DNA of 64,000 nt from Trochalopteron elliotii (GCA_024734555.1 JANPWX010019292.1:300375-364374); one strand, 5' to 3'. Shown: positions 1-11,215, counted from the first letter of the stretch. Notes: generated by a model not told the origin, from the letters alone. Numbers and translations are program-made.

Positions 1-637
1 CACCCCAAGGATGTATATTTTTACTTTATTTTTTTCTCAATACTGATATTAAAAAATACAAAAAAAACACCCCTACTATAAATCATTCTGGTCTCATTAA
101 GACTGAGAAAAACAAAGCAGCTTGTATCTGTGCATTGACTTGTCTTCTCCCTCCAGGTTTCTCTATGTCAAACTCCACCAGAACCAGTGGAGTGAATCAG
201 TGGCATACCCTTGCCTTTCAAACCAGGCTATAAATAAAACAGTGCTTAATGAAGTCTCCTCACCCTGTGCCAGAGCTGTGGCAGCAGCCAGCCTCCCTGC
301 CCTGTACAATGCAATATACAGCTGTACACCTAGCCCCTGATGGATACCCCATACTTGCCCTTTCTCCCCTGTCCAAAAGGACCCTCTGTTTCAAGTCAGT
401 GATTCCTTCTTAAAAAAAAAAAAAAAGAAAAAGATTCCTGCCAGAAGTTTTCTCTGTGGTGCTGTAGTGGAAGAATACAAAGGTCAGTCAAATGTGACTC
501 CCACTTTGTAGGAGCCCTTCCCAGGAAAAAGGCTCAAGGCAGTGGGCCAAGAAAGGTAAGAACTATAAAAATTCTCCCAATGGCGATACAAAAGTTTTTT
601 AAAAAATACTGCATTTAAAAACAAAGCCAGATTGCCT
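1..637. other. unassigned sequence, no gene seen
   Basis: AT-rich sequence with a poly(A)-like run near 410-425. Short open frames here have no recognisable domain. It may be older repeat, but I could not match it to another copy in the window. Confidence 0.4.
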
Positions 638-1181
638 TGTGAGAAACAACCTCTCACTTTAAAATTTTAGGTTTATTAAACCTTAACAAAATACAACAAA
701 GGACTGAATAAGGAAAAAGGACAGCACCGCTGCAAGTTTGTGACTATCAGCCACATGCTCATCTACAAAATGGCTGCTCCACCTTTTATACCCCTGGGGG
801 TTGCATCAGGCAGCCCTGGCCCCTCCCAAAGTCTGTCAATCAACTCTCCTTTGCCATTTATTGGTGGAGGCTACTTTCTTGCAACTTGATTGGAGGTCAG
901 GTGTTATCATGCTGTGCCCCCCTAGAAATAAGCTTTTCCCATTCTCAACTGCCCCATGCAAGGGGAACATGTACATGCCTTCTCTCCACGTCCTGGACAA
1001 CCCAGGCTGTCTGGTGGCAACAATACAGAGGGGGGGGAAAGGGGACTATGGGGAGAACAGAGGACATCTAAACAACAAACCACAATAACATAACCATACA
1101 TCAATAAAACTTCTTTTAACATACACACAATATTCATCCCCTAATTGTGAGAGCCAATCATCATATTACCTATCTATAACA
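638..1181 (-). mobile_element. solo LTR, gammaretrovirus-like (proline-PBS family)
   Basis: The element reads TGTTATAGATAGG...CTCACA on the minus strand. It is flanked by a perfect 4-bp duplication, GCCT, at 634-637 and 1182-1185, which fixes both ends and shows that only one LTR remains. On the minus strand it has a TATA-like block near 790 and an AATAAA-type signal near 673. Relatives lie at 24,026-24,486, 36,472-36,918 and, more distantly, 53,645-54,131. The 24 kb copy still has a proline-tRNA-like primer binding site, so the family is gammaretrovirus-like. No internal sequence remains. Confidence 0.88.
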
Positions 1182-1620
1182 GCCTCATGCGCCTCCCAGT
1201 TCCACCTTAACACCTGGAAATGCCTCCTGAATTAATTGTTCCTGTAGAAAAATACATACATGCATTTCTCTTCCTAGTAAAATCCTGAAGGTTGAATACA
1301 AACACTATTGAAAAACCACAGCTCTGCTCAGGTTTGGCTCTACTTTTGGACCCATGCTTGTGGTATGTGTGTACGTATGCATGCACACATGCACACACAC
1401 AGTGCACCACTCCAGGAACCCCAAAACAGGCAGAGAAAAAAACTTATGGAGTTTATCCAATGAGCTCTCTATATATGTGTATAATTAAAAAAATACCAAA
1501 ACACAGCAATGCAAACTCAACACATCTGAACAAGAAAGCTCCACCCTGGGCTTTACCTCTTCCTCCTGCTGGCTGGGGCTCTGCAGGCAACAAGTGCAGG
1601 CAGATGCTGCCCAGCTGCCC
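1182..1620. other. unassigned sequence with short CA/TG repeats
   Basis: Lies between two solo LTRs. It holds a short (CA)n tract near 1,380-1,402 and no recognisable gene. It is the left flank of the insertion at 1,621, so it was one block with 3,192-3,337 before that event. Confidence 0.4.
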
Positions 1621-3191
1621 TGTAGTGGTTTCATGTTCGCCAATTTCTGTTTCCCAAAATTAGTGTAGTGGTTTAAGTGCCTACTAGAATCATTTACTCT
1701 TTTTCTGCTGTGAGATAGGATTAGGAGAAAAGCAAAGCAGGCTCAAACTTAAAAGGTATAAAGACAGGTTTATTACCAAAACTACAAGAAAGGAAAAAAA
1801 AATAAGAATCAGAATGAAACCTTCAAAACACTTCTCCTTCCCCCTACAACTGTTCACTTTCCCACTAACAACATAAAGAGACAAAACCTGGGATTTTCAG
1901 TCAGTTTCACCACTTTAAAATAGTCTTTCATCAGTTCTTAGGGAGAGGAGCCTCTCTTAGAAATCCCATGGAGCCATCGTCATAAGAAACAGTTCTCTGG
2001 TGGCTCCCATGTCACGAATCTGCAGCTGCCCAGAAACTGCAAGCCGTGAAGTCTCTCCCATTTGACAGCTTTTCTCACAGCTGTGCTCATGGGCATATCA
2101 GCTTATTTAAGGTACAGTTTAAGGATGACTGTTCTAGTATAAAACAAAGATTCTCTTCAGCTATCTTTAAAATCATCTTCATCTCAAGAAACAGAGGTCT
2201 TCGTTTTCCCTGGGGGCAGAGAGCTTCATATCTCTTTCTCTCTATCTTCCTCTGTTCAAAATTCTCCATTAGATCACAGCTACATCAGCTCATTACTATA
2301 ACTAGAACTTTGCATCCCTTCAAAAAGCATTCTATAAGTTACAGGGATATTTTAGTCCATTCTCCATGGCCTCACAAGAGAAGTCCAGCCCAAACTAGAC
2401 AACTTCTAAATCTTCCTTCCAACCTAGGACTTTTACTCTCTCTCTCTTCACTGACTTCAGTCTCATGCTGTGTCTCTCCACATTTCACTCTGGCTGTTCT
2501 CTCACTCAGAGAAAGGTTAGTGCTTTGCAAGTTTCATCTGTGCAAGGAAAGAGTTAACATTCTCCCAGGTATGCAGAGGACATGATTGTTCTCCCCCGTG
2601 AAATGGCCAAAGGTGGTAGATTCGGGCTGTGCAGGGGCTGGAGCCAGGATCTCTTGTGTGACTGGGCCTCTCCCTCTGCAAGAAGTCTTGGTAGTGGTGG
2701 CTGGAGCGTGCTGGGGGGGGAGGGATAGCTAGGATCAACAGTCACATGCCCGCGACTGGGGCTTTCCCCCCCCCTTTCTTTGCCCGGCAGCCACTGGTGG
2801 GGAGGAAGGGGCCTGGCTCAGCCCTGTTAGGCCTTTCCGGGCCGCAATGGAGGTGCGACATAGTGGCAGATGTTAACAGCTACTTGGGCCCGATCTTGGC
2901 TGGGACAGGGCATACTCCTCTCCCTCTGCCCGGGAGCTGCCAGGCCCGAAATGGCTGCAACAGCAGGGCCTGGCTGGCCTGCCAGGCCCTAGGGCCATGT
3001 GGCAGAGCAGGGCCAGCCTGCCAGCCTGTTACCTGTCCTGAGGCCAGAAGGAAAAGGGGTTTTCCCGGAATTCCTCTGATTTTTAACCTGTGTAGCCCAG
3101 AGGCATATCCAGTATTTAATTGGTCAATCAAGCTGTCAACATTTTGCTATAACTTCCTTGGAAAAAATCACTTCCATGCTAAACCAGCACA
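1621..3191 (-). mobile_element. solo LTR, family V (long, 1,571 bp)
   Basis: Begins TGTAGTGGTTTCATG and ends ...CCAGCACA on the plus strand. A perfect 5-bp duplication, TGCCC, sits at 1616-1620 and 3192-3196. The polyadenylation signal, in reverse as gtttatt, is near 1,770. The far half (about 2,620-3,060) is a GC-rich island and the rest is AT-rich. The same architecture and exactly the same length occur at 50,279-51,849 on the plus strand. Open frames inside are not conserved between copies and I treat them as chance. The 5-bp duplication is typical of ERVL-type or some ERV1 integrases. Confidence 0.88.
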
Positions 3192-3337
3192 TGCCCTCAG
3201 ACACTGGGAACAGCCCCAGCCCTGTGAAGAGGCAGGAGGCTGGCCAGGGCCATCCCCAAGTGCTTTGCACTCCATCGTTTGCCACAGTTGAGGCTCAGCT
3301 GTGGGCTTGGCACAGGAGAATGGACTATGGTTGGATC

Positions 3338-3680
3338 TGGTACAGTGGTCCCAGGTTAGAAACAGTCCAGCTCCAGGGTGGGACCATGTCGCTAGATGGA
3401 TACGAAAGAACCACACTCACATGGTCAGATGGTAAGAGCAAAAAAAGAGGTGGTTTATTTTTTCTGTGGCTTTATATAGACCCTGGACATTGACCAGAGA
3501 TTGGAGGATGAGGTTGACACCTCTTTGACCCCACTGGTCAAACTAGAAGTCCATCAATTTGTCCTTCCCCCATAAAGGAATGCACAGTTTTCAAAACATC
3601 ACTTTTTGTTTATGTTACAATGCGTGAGAACTCCAGTACAAAAATGTAAACATCAGAAGGCTGAAAAAATCAGGGCGACA
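3338..3680 (-). mobile_element. LTR, probably betaretrovirus-like
   Basis: On the minus strand it reads TGTCGCCCTG...GTACCA, with a TATATAAAG box near 3,472 and AATAAA near 3,458. Flanks are GGATC on the left and GGACC on the right, a possible 5-bp duplication with one change, so the ends are less certain than for other copies. It sits in unassigned sequence (3,192-3,337 and 3,681-3,850). No internal region remains. Confidence 0.65.
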
Positions 3681-3850
3681 GGACCACTGTGGGCAGGAAT
3701 GATTGATTTGTCCTAAGTGCATGGGACAGTCTCCTCAGCACCACAGTACAGCTGGGACCCCAAACAGCAGCAAGCATCAGAGAGGAACATAAAACTTACA
3801 GTGGAGATGTGGGATCCTGTGGAGTCCTTTTTACACTGCACTGAACCCAA

Positions 3851-4105
3851 ACAAGTCCAGGCACTGAAGCTGGGATTCCTCTGCAGCCTGTGGTGAAGAC
3901 TATAGTGAAGCAGACTGTCCCCTTGCAGCCCATGGAGATCCACGGGGATGCAGAGATCCACTTGCAGCCTGTGGAGAAGACCCACACCAGAGCAGGTGGA
4001 TGCCTGAGAGGAGGCCATGACCCTGTGGGAGATCTGTGGAGAGAGGGGCCCCTGCTAGAGCAGCCTGTCCTTGAAGGACTGCACCAGGTGGAAGAGTGAC
4101 CCATT
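3851..4105 (+). mobile_element. LTR fragment, family L (ERVL-type)
   Basis: Internal part only of the long family-L LTR seen complete at 41,279-42,358. It carries the repeated phrases GCAGCCCATGGAGATCCACG and GAGCAGGTGGATGCCTGA. Both LTR ends are missing. Confidence 0.7.
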
Positions 4106-4109
4106 GAAG

Positions 4110-4670
4110 TGAGTTAACCTTGGCTGAGTGCCAGGTGCCCACTAAGCCATTCTATCACTCCCTTTCCCAATAGGACAGGGGAGAGAATAAGATGGAGAAC
4201 AACCAGTGGGTGAGATAAGGCAGTTTTATTACAGTGAAAGGAAAGAAATAAGTGAGAGTCTGCATGCACATAAGCTAAGGGAAAAAAAAGTCAATCTCTA
4301 CTTCCCATCAACAGAGATGTTCAGACACTTCCAGGGAAGCAGGGCTTCAGCACACGTAATGGTTCCTCCAGAAGGCAAACTGAAGAATCACAAATGCCCT
4401 CCCTTCTTCCTCTCTCCCTTAGCTTTATATATGAGTTGATGTCATATGGTATGGAATATCCCTTTAGTTAATTTGGGTCAGCTGGCCTGGTTGTGTCCTC
4501 TCCCAGGATCCTACCTACTCCCATCCCTTTGATGGGGGAAGGAATGTCAGAGGGACAGCGCTGCTTGGCAGTAGCCAAAACACTGCTCTGTTATCAACAC
4601 CCATCCAGCTACTAATGCAAAGCACAGCACTGTGAGGACTGTGAACTTTACCTCAGTCAGACCCAGTACA
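4110..4670 (-). mobile_element. LTR, family X
   Basis: Minus-strand LTR from about TGTACTGGGTCTGAC (rc at 4670) to ...GGTTAACTCA (rc at 4110). It has a TATATAAAG box near 4,425 and AATAAA near 4,218. Other copies are at 30,323-30,886 (+), 36,266-37,575 (-, twice interrupted) and 55,256-55,454 (-, partial). The flanking duplication could not be read. The outer 100 bp resemble the end of family L, so L and X may share a terminal module. Confidence 0.7.
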
Positions 4671-4717
4671 ATCTCCAGCCCTTTTTCCATACCATTTGCA
4701 TCATACTCTATGCAGGT

Positions 4718-5330
4718 GTTCAGAGCGGCTTACCGGCTAGCTTGGCACAGAGTCCACATATAGGAGTACAGCTTTAGTACCTTTAGATCTTGTGGGTCTG
4801 AACCTCAAGCAGAAGCGTGGCAAACGGCGTGGAATAAAGGAGGACTCTTCATGTGGGTAGCAACTAGGTTTATTCCACCCAGAGGCCCACCTGAAAAGTG
4901 AGTTCTGGGCTTCGGGTTTCAGGTTAAGTACAAGGGGCGTACATCAAGCAAGGGAGAACCTAGAATCAATCCACTGAAGGCAGGGGGATGACTTAGAACA
5001 TGGGATACTTAACAGAACAATGAAAGAAGGAGGGAGCCCGAGAACTTGCCAAATCACTGAGTAGCCCCACCAGAAATTTCCAGGCTTTTAGGCAGGATTA
5101 CAAGTTGATTGACAAGACCCACCACCAGGGAAAGACCACAGGGGGTTTGGGCATGGGGGTGTAGGGATAAACCATTATAAAACGAATAACAAAAGCATAC
5201 AGCATTTTGGGAAACCCAAAATGCACACTGCAACAATACTTAGATCCCATATAATCTATATATCTTCCAACTCTTCCATTATATGCATTTCTCATTACTG
5301 GACTCCTTTCTTATCCACACATACAGCTTA
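4718..5330 (-). mobile_element. LTR, family W
   Basis: Begins TGTTCAGAGCGGCTTACC on the plus strand (the U5 end of a minus-strand LTR). An AATAAA signal lies in reverse near 4,868. The U3 boundary is approximate. A purine-rich stretch near 5,400-5,420 on the minus strand could be the polypurine tract just upstream. If so, this is a 3' LTR with some internal sequence kept at 5,333-5,533. I found no second copy in the window. Confidence 0.5.
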
Positions 5331-5332
5331 AA

Positions 5333-5533
5333 CTACATCCTTAAACCATGTCTATACCAAACATACATTTTTTCATTAACTACTATAGCCAGTCCTTTCA
5401 CATCCCTCCAGGTCTCCATTCCAGCAGGATGAGGGGTCAGGACAGAAGTAGTACACTTGACGGTTAGGCACTGACACCGTCCCGGTTCATCATCGCATTC
5501 TTCTTGCTCCTCACAAAATTTCTTCTTCGTCAG
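5333..5533 (-). pseudogene. unrecognised Cys-rich open frame upstream of LTR W
   Basis: A 66-codon minus-strand frame opens after a TGA and ends at a TAG near 5,333. The first half has several cysteines, including CQC followed by VKC, and acidic runs (CEEQEECDDE). The second half has METWRDVKGLAIVV. It lies just internal to a probable 3' LTR, where an env tail or a 3' accessory gene could sit. I do not recognise the family and assign no function; it could be chance. Confidence 0.3.
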
Positions 5534-5584
5534 TTCATGTCACTCCTGCTACTTCACCTCCTGCAACATACAACTTATACCATA

Positions 5585-6120
5585 GATTATTCTTACCCCA
5601 AAGTTAAATCTCCTTGAGGCACACACCAGCTCTCCCACTGGATCACTGCCTCTTCTAGGCATCTGCCCACTCCAGCATGGGCACCTCCCCCAGGGACTGT
5701 GGGTGGATCTCTGCATCCCCTGTGGATCCCCATGGGCTGCAGGGGGACAGTCTGCTTCACCATGGTCTTCACCATGACCTGCAGAGGAATCTCAGCTCTG
5801 GCACCTGGAACACGTCCTCCCCCTCCTTCTCCACTGACCTTGGTGTCGCCATGTTGTTTTTTCCCTCACATGTTCTCACCTTCTCTTCTCTGGCTAGAAA
5901 AAAACTGCCCCACTTTGTTTTGATTTTCTTCTTAAATATGTTATCACAGAGGTGTTACCAACATCTCTAATTGGCCCAGCCTTGGCCAGCAGCATGTCCA
6001 TCTTCAGAGCCATCAGGGATTGGCTCTGCTGGACATGGTGGAAGCTTCCAGCAGCTTCTCACAGAAGCCACCTCTGTGACCCTCCTGCTACCAAAAACCA
6101 GGCCATGCAAAACCAACACA
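5585..6120 (-). mobile_element. LTR fragment, family L, 5' part, inverted
   Basis: The first 500-odd bp of a family-L LTR on the minus strand, ending exactly at the LTR terminus (rc TGTGTTGGTTTTGCATGG at 6120). It includes the ATATTTAAGAAG promoter-like block and the CAAGGTCAGTGGAGAAGG phrase shared by all L copies. The 3' two thirds of an L LTR follow immediately, but in the opposite orientation. Confidence 0.75.
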
Positions 6121-7097
6121 CCCATGCTGCACCAGTTTGAGGAGGACTTGTTGCCTGTGAGATGGACTCGCGTTGGAGAAATTCTCAGAGAACTGTCTCC
6201 CATGGGAAGGACCCCACAGGACAACGACTCCTCTCCCTGAGCAGCAGAAGAAATCGTGGGTGATACACTGACTAACCCCCATTCCCTGTCTCTCTGCACT
6301 GTTGGTGGGAGGAGATAGAGCTGAAAGGAGGGAGGGGTGGGGGGAAGGTGTTTTTAAGGGTTTCTTTTACTTTTCATTATACTGCTCTGATTTTGTTAGT
6401 AATAAATTTAATTCATATCTCTAAGTTGAGCCTGTTTTGCCCATGACAGTGAAAAGAATGAGGGACTTGTCTTTACAAACGATGGGTCTGCTGGTAAATA
6501 AAGCTAGATACTGAGAGATAAAAGAAACAATGGGAAGGATTCCACTGATTGATGAATGGAATGAGAGATTTGTTTTTACAAACAACCTGTAGGTCTGCTG
6601 ATAAATAAAATTGGATACTGAGAGATGAAAGAAACAATGGCAAGAATCATAAATTCCATAAGGAATTCCACTAATTCACACAAGGAAAAGACAAAAGGGG
6701 GGGTATACATTAGAAGGGGGTATTAGGCAATTCAGGAAGTCTGTACCTCTCAAGTGCCTCATCCAATGGGGAAAGAGAGAGGGACATGTGGTCAGGAAAT
6801 TAAGATAAAAAGGACGCTGTGTCCTCCAAAAATTTGAAAGACCCCAGGGGAAATGCTCCATGGCCTGTCCCTTTATTCAAATAAAATAACGGGAGTTCTC
6901 TGTCTCCTTTTTGGACATAGACCTCTGGTGTTTGTGGATTAATTTTCCTGACAACAGTATTTAATGAGTGATCTCTCCCAGTCCTTATCTCAACTCATGA
7001 ACCCTTCATTATATTTTCTCTCCCATTCAGTTTGCCGAGGGGAGTGAGAGAGGGGCTTTAGTGGATGCCTGGCATCTGGCCAGCATCAACCCACAAC
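6121..7097 (+). mobile_element. LTR fragment, family L, 3' part (interrupted)
   Basis: Plus-strand 3' portion of a family-L LTR. It covers the region before the polyadenylation signal (AATAAA near 6,401), the TTGAGCCTGTTTTGCCC U5 start, and, after an insertion, the GAGTGATCTCTCCC...CAACCCACAACA end at 7,097. The U5 part is split by a solo LTR at 6,450-6,953. It abuts an inverted 5' half at 6,120. Confidence 0.75.
6450..6953 (+). mobile_element. solo LTR nested in LTR L, with internal duplication
   Basis: Reads TGAAAAGAATGAGGG...TTTTCCTGACA with a 4-bp duplication, ACAG, at 6446-6449 and 6954-6957. An AATAAAATAA signal lies near 6,879. The 5' third contains two imperfect copies of a unit of about 100 bp: each starts with GAATGAG.GA.TTGT and contains GGTCTGCTG.TAAATAAA and ATACTGAGAGAT. 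The two copies run from about 6,456 to 6,655. The 4-bp duplication suggests a gammaretrovirus-like integrase. Confidence 0.82.
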
Positions 7098-7870
7098 AGC
7101 ACAGCCTGTGTCCCATCCCTGCCACCAACAACTCCCACAAGGCTATGCTGGCATGGGACAATGTTGACGCTGCAGCAGAGCACCCAGCTTTCTTGGAAGC
7201 TGAGGTCTCAGAGGGGCTGGTCCCCATCTCCGGTCCCTGATACAAAGCCAAGAGCAGGTGTCAGAGGTGCCACCCCACTGTACCCCAGCCCCTGGCAGCA
7301 GCCAGGCCGTGGGTGCCACAGCAGTTGCATGCTGCCTTGCATTGGCAAGCCATGTGATGCGGGAATGTAGCAAGAAAATCCTTGTGCCCTTAAATAAGTC
7401 AGCTTTAGGGTACACGTGGGCAGGATCATCTTCAGGCTTTCAGCAAGGGAAAAATGCTGAGGAGAGCGATGTTGAGAGCAGTGTTTGGGGGACGGACAGG
7501 GTGGCATGAGTATAGCCTCGAGCTTCCCAAGTAGTGGGCTGGCACAGGCTCATCCCTGCTCAGGATGCTAAACACTCACCCCTCTGATCCAAGTCTAGGG
7601 GAGGCCCAGCCCTCCCCTTCTCACCCTCACCAAACACTCTGCAAAGGAAGAGGAGGAGGAGGATGCAACTTGCTGTTTCTGAGGTATATGGTAGGATAAT
7701 CTGCATCCCCCTCCCCAGGAAAAGCCTCTGGTGGTAGAGAAGCAACAGGCACCAGGAGAAACACCACTTCTCATGCTGTCCACTGTCTCAGGGCTCATGG
7801 CTGCAGCTTTTACAGCTGAACCAGGGCTTTACACCTGAGCAATCATAGAGCACTTGTGTGTTGGAGACAA
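7098..7870. other. unassigned sequence, possibly single-copy
   Basis: No repeat match inside the window and no recognisable domain in any frame. Open frames on both strands overlap and have no signature. A purine-rich GGAAGAGGAGGAGGAGG run lies near 7,645. Confidence 0.35.
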
Positions 7871-8813
7871 TGTTATAATTTATGGCTTAAACATCTTCAT
7901 GAAGGACCTTTGCCTATTATGGCAAAACTGTATTACAAAAGCTGCAGAGAAAACCACCACACCCTGAATAGGCCTGACTGAGGCCCTACACTGCTCACTG
8001 ATGGAGATAAGATAAATTCAGGTCTGTGGAAAGAAGAAATACATTCACAGAGAGATCAAGTTTAGCACCTTCGGGGTGGACACGATAGCCCCAGGGCTAT
8101 CAGCTGCCAGGCTCAAACACACCCTCACACCAAAGGTGGGGGGGATGAGAGGTTTTGGGTGGGTGGTGAAAAAGCCTCTGGTCAGAGGCAGATAACACCC
8201 ATCCTCTGCTGTGCAGAGGAGCTCAGCTGTGGGGCTCCTTCATCCGGGAAAAGCTGCATCCGCGAGAAGGACAGCAGGGTCATGGCCCATCAAAGGCCCT
8301 CCCAAAGGGGTCCCCAGACCCTGCACCAGAGCACTGCAACATGATGCAACAAATCCACAGTGTTGCAAGGGATAGTGTCAAACCTAGCCCCCTCAGGAGG
8401 CACGTGGGTGTTCCCATATGGCCCAAATGTATATTAATCTATTGGATTCTATACTTTTCAGCATGGCGGCAGCAGTGGGGGACCCTCACCATCAAGAAGA
8501 CCAGATGGAGGGGAGCAACAAGACATCATTGGGATCCTCAGAAGGGTGATATGTTTCCACCTTACCCCTGTCACTCTCTCCCTGTCCCCCAACCCCCACG
8601 CACATTTCTTTTCCTATTTCTTTCTTTTATCTTTCTTTTTCTTTGCCACTTTTACTATTAAATAAAATATATCAAATTTTTGGCACCAACATCTAACCTC
8701 GTTTGGTTTAAATTGCATTTTTTGGGTATATTTCAAACCTTTTTGGGTTCAATCCAATTTATTCACAGAGACTAAGCTTCCTTTGGTCTTCTGTGTTAAA
8801 CCAGTTCATAACA
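7871..8813 (+). mobile_element. LTR-like sequence
   Basis: Starts near TGTTATAATTTATGG and ends near ...CCAGTTCATAACA. A pyrimidine-rich stretch precedes TTAAATAAAATATATC at about 8,660, and a T-rich U5-like segment follows (GTTTGGTTTAAATTGC). That is LTR architecture, but no flanking duplication was found, so boundaries are uncertain. The tail 8,814-9,154 is unassigned. Confidence 0.4.
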
Positions 8814-9154
8814 CTGTGCCAGAGCCAGCTCTTGGGCTCCACTGAGCAGAGAACAGGAGAACTGGAGACATCTGCTTGCACAGCTCCTCTGCACAGGGCC
8901 TCCTCATGGGAAGAGCTTTTCTGGATGCAGGAAAATGTCCATTGCCATCTTCATAAAAGCAGTGAATGCTTGGCTGAATCTCTAGCCGGTTGGAGGGGAA
9001 GTGAAGGACAGTCTCCCCATGTCAATGCATTTCTGCCACATGCTTACCCAAGGATGCTGGAGCCCTCCTACTTTTTGGTGCCCACTGTTATGCACCATAG
9101 AAGGCTGTATGGGTTCATGTGTGTCAGAGAAAGGACATTTTGAAAGACACCTGG

Positions 9155-9723
9155 TGTGGGTTTTTTATCTTCTTTTCTGTTAGAGCCAGGATTAAATGCT
9201 CGAGAGATGGATTTTCATGTTCGATCTCAGATGTTTATTAATTCTTATCTATAGTACAGTCTCACAAGTTGTGAGTTCTAGCTAACAAGGTGAAAAATGG
9301 CTCCCTCTCTATCTCTTTCCAAGGTCTTTTAAGCACAAACTGTCCAATTATGAAATGACACCTAAATTATTTTTGCTTTTAACCCAATAACCAACCACCT
9401 GTGGTCTGCAATGCAGATTATTCTACTCAATTACAAGATACCACCCAAACCATGAAGAAGAAAGTGAAAAAGAAGGACTTATTCTACGCCCTAAATCCTT
9501 CATGTTGCTTTATATTTATTACTATATTCTAAAACCTTAAATTCTAAGTTTTCCACCTTGTGATATTACACCCTTCTACTCAAACTACACACCCACAATC
9601 CCAGTGCTATCACTCAATTTTGGAATCCTCTTCCAAGGCCTCAGGTCAAATGTAGCCTTTTCTTGGGGGTCTATGCCTGTCAGCACAAAAAGTCTAAAAT
9701 TCTCAGTGCCCAGGGTTCCAACA
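9155..9723 (-). mobile_element. solo LTR, family Y
   Basis: On the minus strand it reads TGTTGGAACCCTGGG...AAAACCCACA. A perfect 6-bp duplication, ACCTGG, lies at 9149-9154 and 9724-9729. An AATAAA-type signal lies in reverse near 9,233. Six-bp duplications are typical of betaretrovirus-like (ERVK) integrases. Related copies are at 10,270-10,699 and 38,024-38,580. Confidence 0.85.
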
Positions 9724-11215
9724 ACCTGGAGGACAACACAGTCATTGGTCACACCCAGCACATATTCCTGAGGGGAAAGTCCTGCTTGTCGAACCTGATT
9801 TCCTTCTATGACAGGGTGACCCACCTAGTTATCTAGGAAAGCCAGTAGATGTAATCTTTTAGGACTTCAGCAAGGCTTTTGATACTGTGTCTTACAGGAT
9901 CCTTCTGATCAAAATGTCCAGCACACATCTGGATAACCATGTTATTTGATGAGTGAGCAACTGGCTCATGAGTCAGGCACAAAGGGTTATAGCAAATGAA
10001 GTAACATCAGGCAGATGACTGGTCACTAGTGGGGCTCTGCAGGGCTCCATCCTCAGCCCAGTGATCTTCAACATCTTCATTAACAACCAGGATGTAGGAC
10101 TCTAAGGAATACTAAGTAAATTTGCTGATAGCACTAAATTGGGAGGAACTGTCGACTCCCTGGTGGCAGAGAGGCCTTGCAGAGAGACCTGAACAAATGA
10201 GAGAGATGGGGAATCACCAGCTGTATGAAGTTTAAAAAGGGCAAATGCTAGATTCTGCACCTGGGACAGTGTTGGAATTCTGGAAACTTAGATTTTGGGA
10301 TTTTTGTATATAGTAGTATATGTGAAGAAATATGGAGGATTTAAGGCGTTTTCTAAGTCCTTCTTCACCTTCTTCTTCCTTCTTCTTTATGGGTTTGGGT
10401 GGTTTTCTGTAATTGGTTGATGAAGTCTGCATTGCAGACTTCAAGTGGTTGGTTGTTGGGTTTAGAGTGAAAGTGGTCTGCGTGGCATTTCATAATTGGA
10501 CGGATTGTCCTTGAAAAGACCTTGTAGAGATAGAGAGGTACTCCATTTTACCTCATTTCTCTAACTTGCTAGTTAGAGCTCACAGCTCGTGAGTCTGTAA
10601 ATAGAAAAGAAATAATAAACATCCAAGTCTGAACACAAACTTTGACTCCCGTGTATTAATCCTAACCTTGGTGGAGAAAAAGAAGCCAGAACCGTCACAG
10701 GACAGGGCAACCCTGATTGTGTGTATAGACTGAGGAACGAAAGGCTGGAGAGCAGCGCTGCAGAAAGGGACCTGGGAGTCCTGGTTGATGGCAAGTTGAA
10801 TAAGAGTCAGCAGTGCCCTGACAGCCAGGAGGGCCAACCGTATCCTGGGGGGCATCAGGAACAGCATTGCCAGCCCGAGGGAGGTGATTATCCCACTCTA
10901 CACTGGTGTGGCCTCACCTTGAATATTGTATGCAGTTTTGGGCATTACAATATGAAAAAGACATTAAATTATTAGAGAGCATTCAAAGGAGGGCCAGGGT
11001 ATGGAGGGAGAGCCATATGAGGAGCAACTTAGGTCACTTAGTTTGTTCAACCTGGAAGAGACTGAGGAGAGACCTCATTGTGGTCTTCAACATCCACATG
11101 GAGGGGAAGCAGAGGGGCAGGTGCCAATCTCTTAATTCTGGTGACCAGCGACAGGACTCGAGGAAACAGCATGAAGTTGTCACGGGGAGTTTAGGTTGGC
11201 TATCAGGAAAAGGTT
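9724..11215 (+). mobile_element. CR1 retrotransposon fragment, interrupted by an LTR
   Basis: Decayed reverse transcriptase and C-terminal region of a CR1, in two pieces: 9,724-10,269 and 10,700-11,215. The first carries the equivalents of the SNLISFYD and DFSKAFDTV regions of the intact CR1 at 31-35 kb, with many stops. The second starts at GGCAACCCTGATTG and covers the thumb region, including PHLEYCMQFWALQYEKD. It is cut at 11,215 by a family-L LTR that begins inside the CR1 phrase AGGAAAAGGTT. Confidence 0.8.
10270..10699 (+). mobile_element. solo LTR, family Y, nested in CR1
   Basis: Reads TGTTGGAATTCTGG...AACCGTCACA. A perfect 6-bp duplication, GGACAG, lies at 10264-10269 and 10700-10705. 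An AATAATAAAC signal lies near 10,607. It splits a CR1, whose sequence resumes directly after the duplication. Confidence 0.88.

Noticed and set aside
8814..9154. Upstream continuation of the CR1 at 9.7 kb
   Set aside because: Only the last few bases look CR1-like. The rest has no reverse-transcriptase signature, so I left it unassigned.
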